Below are positions 28,001-34,567 of a DNA stretch of 64,000 bases, piece by piece. The notes beneath the pieces were generated by a model. That model was not told the DNA's origin, did no database searches, and saw only the letters and a program-made list of their open reading frames with translations. The stretch comes from [Empedobacter] haloabium (GTDB lineage Bacteria > Pseudomonadota > Gammaproteobacteria > Burkholderiales > Burkholderiaceae_D): contig CP136508.1 in assembly GCA_008011715.2 (NCBI GenBank), forward strand, positions 2,728,001 to 2,792,000, given 5' to 3'. Numbering within the stretch: position 1 is the first letter of the stretch; each line of letters starts with the position of its first letter. A program made the translations under genes and the position numbers.

Positions 28001-28488
28001 CCGGGCGACATCACCTGGGTCACGTGCGAGTAGCCGGCCAGGGTCAGCTGCGACTTCAGCGCCGCCTCGTCGAGCGACTCGCCCTGCTTGAAGAAGAAGG
28101 TGTAGGCGGCCAGGAAGGACGGCGGCGCCATGCGCACCAGTGCCGTGGTGGCGGGCACGATCATCACGTCGCACTGGCCGCTGCGGATCTCGTGGAGCGT
28201 GGCCAGGCGTTCGGACACCAGGTCCTGGTGCGGCGAGAACGCGTCGTACGGCAGCGTTTCCCAGTCCGGCAGCAGGTGGCAGCGCAGGCCGGCCGCGAAC
28301 CAGGGGATCTCGTCCAGCAGGCGCTGGCCGTCGCTGGCCTGGGCCACGATCACGGCCAGCATCTGGCCCCGGCCTTTCAGCGCCAGCGCGGCCTGGGCCA
28401 GCGCCCAAGCGTCGGCGGAACCATACAATGCCGGCAGCACGAAGCGGTTACCGGGCTTGGGAAGGGCTTTGTTCAGGTCGAAAGGCAT
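25051..28488 (-). CDS. mfd: transcription-repair coupling factor Mfd
   Basis: Displaces RNA polymerase stalled at lesions and recruits UvrA. The 1145-residue length is normal. The N-terminus holds the UvrB-like damage domain (PFAAGLRCHLLPDWETLPYD region), then the RNAP-interaction module, then a RecG-like translocase with Walker A GDVGFGKTEVALR near residue 635, IIDEEHRFGV near 730, ATPIPRTL and QLRGRVGRSHHQAYAYL, and a C-terminal TRCF domain. The complementary strand is open for 1176 codons, an artefact of GC bias. Upstream of serB on the same strand. Confidence 0.97.
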   Translation of the reverse strand: MPFDLNKALPKPGNRFVLPALYGSADAWALAQAALALKGRGQMLAVIVAQASDGQRLLDEIPWFAAGLRCHLLPDWETLPYDAFSPHQDLVSERLATLHEIRSGQCDVMIVPATTALVRMAPPSFLAAYTFFFKQGESLDEAALKSQLTLAGYSHVTQVMSPGEYSVRGGLIDLFPMGSALPYRLDLFGDTIESIRTFDADTQRSLYPVKEVRLLPGREFPMDEAARTTFRSRWRETFEGDPSRAVVYKDISSGIASAGIEYYLPLFFEETATLFDYLPEGAALALVGDIDGAIRRFWADTESRYKFLKSDRERPLLPPESIFLRDEAFFTCAKRHARVAIGRDADGAPSELSAPIPNVAVNRHLDDPLINLRAYLLQPGRRVMMCADSNGRRETLQQYFAEFGLQPALVEGYEGFLASDAPFALGVAPLQQGFELALDAPLAFITETELYAGSGRRVGKKKQEAVTQVESMVRDLSELKIGDPVVHINHGIGRYMGLVSMDLGEGETEFLHLEYAKDTKLYVPVSQLHVISRYSGGAPEDAPLHALGSGQWEKAKKKAADQVRDTAAELLNLYARRAARQGHAFEYSSHDYERFAESFGFDETPDQAAAIMNVIKDMTSGKPMDRLVCGDVGFGKTEVALRAAFIAVMGGKQVAILAPTTLLAEQHAQTFADRFADWPVKIAEMSRFRTGKEIANAIKGMADGTLDIVIGTHKLLSEDVKFTRLGLVIIDEEHRFGVRQKEALKSLRAEVDVLTLTATPIPRTLGMALEGLRDFSVIATAPQKRLAIKTFVRSEGESIIREAVLRELKRGGQVYFLHNEVETIQNRLAQLTELLPEARIAVAHGQMHERDLEKVMRDFVAQRYNILLCTTIIETGIDVPTANTIIMHRADKFGLAQLHQLRGRVGRSHHQAYAYLLVNDVQSLSKQAQRRLDAIQQMEELGSGFYLAMHDLEIRGAGEVLGESQSGEMLEVGFQLYTDMLNEAVRSLKAGKEPDLAAPLSTTTEINLHVPALLPADFCGDVHERLSIYKRLANCETQDAIDGLQEELIDRFGKLPDPAKALVETHRLRIAAKTVGIVKIDAHGEAANLQFMPKPPIDPMRIITLIQKNRHIKLNGQDKLKITASMPDLPARVAQIKTAIRQLTA

Positions 28489-28607
28489 GCAGGCGAAGCG
28501 GCAGACGAAAGGACGAAAGACCGGGCGCTTTCACTCTGGGAAGCGGGGGCCCGGCGGACGTTGCCATTATAGTCGAAGCGCTTTTGACGCGTCGCCGGGG
28601 GCGCGGG

Positions 28608-29423
28608 TCAGCCGGCGCAGCGCAGCAGTACGGCTGTCACGTTGTCGCGGCTGCCGTCATGCAGCGCCAGCGCCACCAGCGCGGCACAGCGTTCGTGCAG
28701 GTCGTCGTCGCGCGCGTCCGCCAGGATGGCGGCGATGGCGCCATCGGCGCTGTCGCCGTGCAAGCCGTCGCTGCACAGCAGGAACAGGTCGCCCGGCGCC
28801 ACCGGCTGCACCAGCAGTTCCGGTTGCACGGCGGGGCCGGGTCCCAGCGCCTGCAGCAACAGGTTACGGCCCGGCAGCATGGCGGTGCGGCCCGCGTCCA
28901 GGGCCTGCTGGTACAAGGTCTGGTCGTGCGTAACCTGGGCGATACGGCCGGCGCGCAGCAGGTACAGGCGGCTGTCGCCCACGTGGCCGACGTAGGCCGG
29001 GCCGGCAGGGTCGGGGCGCCACAGCGCCGTCAGCGTGGTCCCCATGCCGGTGCCCTCGGGCCGGCCCAGCGCCGTGTTGGCCTGGTACAGCCGGGCGTTG
29101 GCGTGCGCCACGGCGGCGCCCAGGGTGTGCAGGGGTGCCGCGCCGTGCGCACCCGGGGCGAAGGTATCGTCGGCGCCGTGGCCGGCAGCGCGGAGGAACG
29201 CGTGCAGCAGTGCCAGCGCTTCGGCGCTGGCGGTGGCGCCGCCCGCGTGGCCGCCCATGCCGTCGGCCACGGCCAGCAGGCCGGGCTGCGGCGCGAGCAG
29301 GAAGTTATCCTCGTTGGCCGCGCGGAACGGACCGGTCTCGGTTAGGCCGAAGGCGGTGCCGCCGGCCAGCGCGCAGTACTGCGACGTAGACAACGGCGGC
29401 GACAGCGGCGGGTGGCTGGCCAT
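28608..29423 (-). CDS. PP2C-family Ser/Thr protein phosphatase
   Basis: A 271-residue PPM/PP2C phosphatase removing phosphate from Ser/Thr on proteins, Mn/Mg dependent. Motifs include RAANEDNFL (first metal Asp), VADGMGGHAGG, VGDSRLYLLRAG, LCSDGLHG and SRDNVTAVLL, the complete metal set. No membrane helix. It begins 10 nt after the stop of the penicillin-binding protein gene with GGAGGG upstream, so the two are likely cotranscribed. No Ser/Thr kinase or FHA protein is adjacent, so its partner kinase is elsewhere. Confidence 0.92.
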   Translation of the reverse strand: MASHPPLSPPLSTSQYCALAGGTAFGLTETGPFRAANEDNFLLAPQPGLLAVADGMGGHAGGATASAEALALLHAFLRAAGHGADDTFAPGAHGAAPLHTLGAAVAHANARLYQANTALGRPEGTGMGTTLTALWRPDPAGPAYVGHVGDSRLYLLRAGRIAQVTHDQTLYQQALDAGRTAMLPGRNLLLQALGPGPAVQPELLVQPVAPGDLFLLCSDGLHGDSADGAIAAILADARDDDLHERCAALVALALHDGSRDNVTAVLLRCAG

Positions 29424-29433
29424 ATACCCTCCG

Positions 29434-31869
29434 TCAGTCGCCCGGCGGGGGCGGCTGCTGCGGCGCCGGCGCGCCTGGCGGCTGCGGCACGATGTTCGAC
29501 GCCGGCGCGCCGGGCGTCACCGGAATGACCGGCGGCGCACCCGGCACCGCGGCCGGCGCAGCGCCTTCGCCAGCTGCCGGCTGCGGCGCGGCATCGCCCA
29601 GGTCGATGCCCTTGACGGTCGGGTCGTTGGCGTATTCCTCGTAGATCCAGTCGCCGTCCAGCTGGACGACGCCTTCCGGCACCGGGCGCTCCGCCACGGG
29701 GCGCCTGGCCAGCGCCACCTTCATGTAGTCGATCCAGATCGGCAGGGCCAGGGAAGAGCCGAACTCGCGGCTGCCCAGCGACTTCGGCTCGTCGTAGCCC
29801 ATCCAGGCCACCGCCACGATGCCGCCGCCGTAGCCGCCGAACCAGCCGTCCACCGCGTCGGTCGTGGTGCCGGTCTTGCCGGCGATGTCGGTTCGGGCCA
29901 GGCGCTGCCAGGCGGTGGCGCCGGTGCCGCTGCGGGCCACGTCGCGCATCATGCTGTCGACGATGAAGGCATTGCGGGCGTCCAGCACGCGATTGGCTTC
30001 GTCGGGACGGCTCGGCGCCGGTCCCGCCTTCAGCAGCTTGCCGCTGGCGTCCTCGATGCGGGCGATCAGGTAGGGCTGCACCTTGTAGCCGCCGTTGGCG
30101 AACACCGCGTAGGCGCCGGCAAGCTGCTGCGGCGTGACCGCGCCGGTGCCCAGCGCCATCGTCAGGTTTTGCGGATGCCTGGCCAGGTCGAAGCCGAAGC
30201 GGCCCAGGAACTCGTGCGCGTACGGCACGCTGATCGCGTTGAGGATACGTACCGACGGCACGTTTTTCGACTTCGTCAGGGAGGTGCGCATCGTGATCGG
30301 ACCGTCGAACACGAAGTCGTCGTTCTGCGGGCGCCACGGCTCGCCGTTGGCGCCGCCCGGCAGCTCGATCGGCACGTCGTTGATCAGGGTGGCCGGCCCG
30401 TAGCCCTTTTCCACCGCGGCGGAATAGACGAACGGCTTCAGCGACGATCCCGGCTGGCGCCAGGCCTGCGTCACGTGGTTGAACTTCTGCAGGTTGTAGT
30501 CGAAGCCGCCCACCATCGCGTGGTACGCGCCGGTGCTGGCGTCGATCGAAGCGAAGGCCGCCGCCACCGTCGGCACCTGCGTGATGGCCCAGCGCTTCTT
30601 GCCGTCACGCTGGACATGCGAGACGCGGATGATGGCGCCCGGGCGCAGGCGGATGCTGTCCTTGGCCTTGGCCGACAGGGCGCCCGCCGCCAGCTTCAGG
30701 CCGTCGCCCTTGATCGTGACGTCGTCGCCATCGGCCGTTTCGGCGCGTACCTCGGTGCTCGATGCGCTCAGCACGACCGCCGCGATCAGGCCGTCGCTGG
30801 ACGGGCGTTTTTCCAGCGCCTCGTCGATGGCTTCGTCGCGTTCCTCGCCCTCGTCCGGCAGCTCGATGAAGCCCTCCGGGCCGCGGTAGCCATGGCGCTG
30901 GTCGTAGGCGATGACGTTGCGGCGCACCGATTCGTACGCGGCGTTCTGGTCGGCCGACAGGATGGTCGTGCGCACCACGATGCCGCGCGTGTAGGCGTCC
31001 TCGTTGAACTCGGCCACGGCGGCCTGGCGCGCCAGCTCCGCCACGTAATCGGCGTGCGTGTCGAATTCCTGGCCGCGGCTGTTGACCCGGATGGTTTCCT
31101 TGACCGCCGCGTCGTACTGTTCCTGCGTGATGTAGTCGATGTCCAGCAGGCGGCGCAGCACCACCTCCTGGCGCGCCTTGGCGCGCTTGAAGTTGACCAC
31201 CGGGTTGTGGCGCGCGGGGTTCTTCGGCAGGCCGGCCAGCATGGCCATCTCGGCGATCGACAATTCCTTCAGCGACTTGCCGAAATAGACCTGGGCGGCG
31301 CCGGCGAAGCCGAACGAGCGCTGGCCCAGGTAGATCTGGTTCATGTACAGTTCGAGGATCTGGTCCTTGGTCAGCGCGTCCTCGATCTTGTAGGTCAGCA
31401 TGACCTCGTTGAGCTTGCGCGACAGGACTTTCTCGCGCGTCAGGAAGAAGTTGCGCGCGACCTGCATCGAAATCGTCGAGCCGCCCTGGCGGAAGCCGCC
31501 CGCCAGGTTGGCCTTCATCGCCCCCACCATGCGTACCCAGTCGATGCCGCCATGCTCGTAGAAGCGGGTGTCCTCGATGGCCAGCACCGACTTCTTCATC
31601 ATCTCCGGGATCTGGTCGATCGGCACGAAGTCGCGGTGCTCCTCGCCGAATTCGCCGATCAGCACATTGTCGGCCGTGTAGACGCGCAGCGGAATTTTCG
31701 GTTTATAGTCCGTCACGGCTTCCAGCGACGGCAGTCGCGGCTTCACGATCAGGAACAGGTAGGCCAGCAGCGCCAGGGCGGCCAGCAGGCCGGCGACGCC
31801 GACGAACAGCAGGCCGCGCACGGCGTTGCGCCGATTGATCCAGGTAGTCTTCAAGTGAGTGGCTTCCAA
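29434..31869 (-). CDS. mrcA: penicillin-binding protein 1A, bifunctional
   Basis: Polymerises glycan strands and cross-links peptides in the periplasm. An 811-residue class A PBP: one N-terminal anchor (about residues 18-42), a GT51 domain with catalytic Glu99 in IEDTRFYEHGGID and GGSTISMQVARNFFL, an OB-like insert, then the transpeptidase with SSLK (Ser475, Lys478) and KTGTT (Lys665). The C-terminal 60 residues are Pro/Ala-rich and end PPPPGD. The first gene of a two-gene unit with the PP2C phosphatase; divergent from glpD. Confidence 0.95.
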   Translation of the reverse strand: MEATHLKTTWINRRNAVRGLLFVGVAGLLAALALLAYLFLIVKPRLPSLEAVTDYKPKIPLRVYTADNVLIGEFGEEHRDFVPIDQIPEMMKKSVLAIEDTRFYEHGGIDWVRMVGAMKANLAGGFRQGGSTISMQVARNFFLTREKVLSRKLNEVMLTYKIEDALTKDQILELYMNQIYLGQRSFGFAGAAQVYFGKSLKELSIAEMAMLAGLPKNPARHNPVVNFKRAKARQEVVLRRLLDIDYITQEQYDAAVKETIRVNSRGQEFDTHADYVAELARQAAVAEFNEDAYTRGIVVRTTILSADQNAAYESVRRNVIAYDQRHGYRGPEGFIELPDEGEERDEAIDEALEKRPSSDGLIAAVVLSASSTEVRAETADGDDVTIKGDGLKLAAGALSAKAKDSIRLRPGAIIRVSHVQRDGKKRWAITQVPTVAAAFASIDASTGAYHAMVGGFDYNLQKFNHVTQAWRQPGSSLKPFVYSAAVEKGYGPATLINDVPIELPGGANGEPWRPQNDDFVFDGPITMRTSLTKSKNVPSVRILNAISVPYAHEFLGRFGFDLARHPQNLTMALGTGAVTPQQLAGAYAVFANGGYKVQPYLIARIEDASGKLLKAGPAPSRPDEANRVLDARNAFIVDSMMRDVARSGTGATAWQRLARTDIAGKTGTTTDAVDGWFGGYGGGIVAVAWMGYDEPKSLGSREFGSSLALPIWIDYMKVALARRPVAERPVPEGVVQLDGDWIYEEYANDPTVKGIDLGDAAPQPAAGEGAAPAAVPGAPPVIPVTPGAPASNIVPQPPGAPAPQQPPPPGD

Positions 31870-31985
31870 GGTTGCGAAACCGGGCCATTATAGAGCAGTC
31901 AAGAGCGCGGGCAGGCGCCGCGCTCTTGCGGAACGGTCGGTAAGTGTCGTATCTTGATGGAAATTCTTCAGGCCGGAGTGACGCG

Positions 31986-33560
31986 GTGGCGCACGAATAT
32001 TCGCAAGCTGGACCATACGATGGGGCGCCGGGGCCGCAATGCGGCCGGGCTGGCGCCGACTGCGACGTGCTCATCATCGGCGGCGGCATCCATGGCGCGG
32101 GCATCGCGCGCGACGCGGCCGGGCGTGGCCTGTGCGTCGCCCTGTGCGACCAGGGCGACCTCGCCGCGCACGCCGCGTCCGCCTCCACCAAGTTGATCCA
32201 TGGCGGCCTGCGCTACCGGGAGTATGCCGAATTCGCCCTGCTGCGCAAGGCGCTGGCCGAGCGCGAGGTGCTGATGCGCGCGGCGCCACATATCACGTGG
32301 CCGCTGCGCTTCGTGATGCCGCACGGCCCGGGCCAGCACGCGGCGCCGATGGTGCGGGCCGGCCTGTTCCTGGTCGACCGCCTGACCCGGCGCCAGTTGC
32401 TGCCCGGCTCGCACGGCGTGCGCCTGTCCTGCCACCCGGCCGGCCGCGCGCTGCAGCCGCGCTTCACGCGGGCCTTGGTATATGCGGACGGCTGGGTCGA
32501 CGACGCCCGCCTGGTCGTGCTGAACGCGCTGGACGCGGCCGAGAAAGGCGCCTGCGTGCTGCCGCGCACCCGCTGCGTGGCGGCGCGGCGCGACGGCGAC
32601 ATCTGGCGCGTGACGCTGCGCCGCGCCGACGGCAGCGAGAAGCAGGTCAGCGCGCGTGCGCTCGTCAACGCGGCGGGACCGTGGACGGCGCAGGTACTGG
32701 GACTGGCGCTGGGCCAGGCGCAGGCGGGCCGGCTGCGGCTCGTCAAGGGCAGCCACATCGTCGTGCCACGGCTGTTCGAGCACGATTACGCCTACCTGTT
32801 CCAGCACGCGGACGGCCGCGTCATCTTCGCCATTCCCTACGAGCGCGATTTCACGCTGATCGGCACGAGCGACGTGGACTACACCGGCGACCCGGCCGCC
32901 GTCGCCGTCGACGCCGGCGAGATCGCCTGGCTGTGCGACGCGGCCAGCACCTGTTTGCGCACACCGGTACGGCCGGCCGACGTGGTGTGGAGCTACGCTG
33001 GCGTGCGGCCGCTGCTGGACGAGGCGGCGCGCGACACCCGGGCCGTCACGCGCGACTACCGGCTGGCGCTGGACGAACAGGGCGCGCCGCTGCTGTCGGT
33101 CTTCGGCGGCAAGCTGACCACCTATCGCAAACTGGCCGAGGAAGCGGCGGACCTGTTGTGCCGCCAGTTGGGCCGGCGCGCGCCGGCGTGGACCGAACGC
33201 GCCTGCCTGCCCGGCGGCGACCTGTTCGGCGCCCAGCCGCAGAACCGAGCCGTGCTGGAGTTCGACGGCTGGCGCTCGAGCATGCAGGTGCACTACGCCT
33301 TCCTCGACCCGGCCCTGGTGCGGCGCTACGCCCGCGCCTACGGCACCCGCATCCACACGCTGCTGCGCGGGCGCACGACGCTGGCGGACATGGGGGAGGC
33401 AATCCTGCCCGGCCTGTATGAGGCCGAGGTGGCGTATCTGCGCCAGCACGAGTGGGCGCGCACGGCCGAGGATATCCTGTGGCGGCGTTCCAAGCTGGGG
33501 TTGCATCTGGGGCCGCAGGCCGCGGCCGTGCTGCAGGCCTGGCTGGACGCGCATGAGTAA
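31986..33560 (+). CDS. glpD: glycerol-3-phosphate dehydrogenase, FAD-dependent
   Basis: Oxidises sn-glycerol-3-phosphate to dihydroxyacetone phosphate at the inner membrane, passing electrons to quinone. The FAD Rossmann motif is LIIGGGIHGAGIARDAAGRG, followed by STKLIHGGLRYREYAEF and GTSDVDYTGDP, and ends with the GlpD C-terminal domain. GTG at 31986 is chosen because GGAG lies 7 nt upstream; a GTG at 31944 in the same frame lacks a ribosome site. glpK and glpF are not adjacent. It converges with the HNH gene 39 nt downstream. Confidence 0.92.
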   Translation: MAHEYSQAGPYDGAPGPQCGRAGADCDVLIIGGGIHGAGIARDAAGRGLCVALCDQGDLAAHAASASTKLIHGGLRYREYAEFALLRKALAEREVLMRAAPHITWPLRFVMPHGPGQHAAPMVRAGLFLVDRLTRRQLLPGSHGVRLSCHPAGRALQPRFTRALVYADGWVDDARLVVLNALDAAEKGACVLPRTRCVAARRDGDIWRVTLRRADGSEKQVSARALVNAAGPWTAQVLGLALGQAQAGRLRLVKGSHIVVPRLFEHDYAYLFQHADGRVIFAIPYERDFTLIGTSDVDYTGDPAAVAVDAGEIAWLCDAASTCLRTPVRPADVVWSYAGVRPLLDEAARDTRAVTRDYRLALDEQGAPLLSVFGGKLTTYRKLAEEAADLLCRQLGRRAPAWTERACLPGGDLFGAQPQNRAVLEFDGWRSSMQVHYAFLDPALVRRYARAYGTRIHTLLRGRTTLADMGEAILPGLYEAEVAYLRQHEWARTAEDILWRRSKLGLHLGPQAAAVLQAWLDAHE

Positions 33561-33598
33561 TCCCGAGTCTCGACGGCACGCCGGTGCAGCTATGACGT

Positions 33599-34567
33599 TC
33601 AGGCAGCCAGCAGGTCCATCAGGTCAAGTCCGGCGCGGCGCAGGGCGGCGAAGCGGCGCGAGCCGCGATGGCGTTCCAGGTACTGCCGCAACATTGCCTG
33701 ATACGGGGCCTTGGCGCCGAAAAAGCCTGCCATCTTGACGAAGACCAATTGCAATTGCGCCTCGTTGCTCCTGCGCGCGCGTGCGTTGCGCACATGCGCG
33801 TGCATGGCGATCAGGTGGGCGGCGTCGCGTACGAGAAAGTCGAAGTCGTCCAGCGTCTTCTTGCGCTGTTCCACCAGGGCGGCGCGCTGCAGCGCATACA
33901 CCTCGATCGAGTGCAGGCCCTTTTCGCTGGGCCGGCCATCGGGCTGGATACGTGGGCGTACCAGGCCATCCTCGCCGAACTCCAGATGGTCTCCCGGCTG
34001 GTCGAAATACGGATGCAGCAGCAGTCGCGCCTGCTCCTCGTCGTCCAGCACGCCAGTGTGGCTGCGCACGCGCACCCCTTCCCGCAGGAGCGGGAACTGG
34101 GATGCCTTGCCTAGTTGCTGAATGTCGTTGACGCCGGGAACCTCGTGTCCCGCGCTGCGATTGCAGCGCGGGCACGCGACCACGAGGTTGTGCCAGTTCG
34201 CGCCCAGCCAGTAGTAGCCAGGATGGTAGGCGTAGCCGGCGCCCTCGATGGAGGCCTTGGGACGGTAGTGGTCGATGTCTTTCGGCGTGACGTGCGCCAT
34301 CGCGCTCTCGCAATAGCCGCACTTCTTGTTGAACTTGCCGTCCAGGTAGTCCGATACCTCCTTCTCACTGTAGATGCGGAAGACGAAATTCTCTTTCGAT
34401 ACCTTTTTGTTGCCGGCGTAGTGGGCCGCATTCGTGAAATGGGCGATCGCCCGTTCGGTTTCGCTGGCCGCCCTTGTCAGCCGGACCCCGCCCTTGCGGC
34501 GCACCGTCTTCTCATGAAACACCTTCAGCGTGGCCGGTGGATCGGCCTCATGCGCCACGGGAATCAT
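33599..34567 (-). CDS. HNH endonuclease, PtuB-like (second gene of a Septu-like cassette)
   Basis: A 322-residue HNH nuclease. Cys83-Gly-Tyr-Cys86 and Cys132-Pro-Arg-Cys135 form a structural zinc site; between them DIDHYRPK gives the catalytic His100, and WHNLVVAC gives Asn127. A second conserved block reads RLLLHPYFDQPGDHLEF near residues 181-197. This arrangement is that of the TIGR02646/PtuB-type HNH proteins found in Septu and some retron systems. The start at 34567 overlaps the stop of the ATPase gene (ATGA), so translation is coupled; the frame is open to 34603 but adds only non-conserved residues. It probably cuts DNA or another nucleic acid under control of the upstream ATPase protein. 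Confidence 0.85.
   Translation of the reverse strand: MIPVAHEADPPATLKVFHEKTVRRKGGVRLTRAASETERAIAHFTNAAHYAGNKKVSKENFVFRIYSEKEVSDYLDGKFNKKCGYCESAMAHVTPKDIDHYRPKASIEGAGYAYHPGYYWLGANWHNLVVACPRCNRSAGHEVPGVNDIQQLGKASQFPLLREGVRVRSHTGVLDDEEQARLLLHPYFDQPGDHLEFGEDGLVRPRIQPDGRPSEKGLHSIEVYALQRAALVEQRKKTLDDFDFLVRDAAHLIAMHAHVRNARARRSNEAQLQLVFVKMAGFFGAKAPYQAMLRQYLERHRGSRRFAALRRAGLDLMDLLAA

Noticed and set aside
25042-28572. Open frame of 1176 codons on the plus strand
   Set aside because: Exactly antisense to mfd; rich in His, Arg, Asp, Gln and Val as expected from the complement of GC-biased codons, with no recognisable domain.
29035-31893. Open frame of 952 codons on the plus strand
   Set aside because: Antisense to mrcA and the PP2C gene, same composition artefact.
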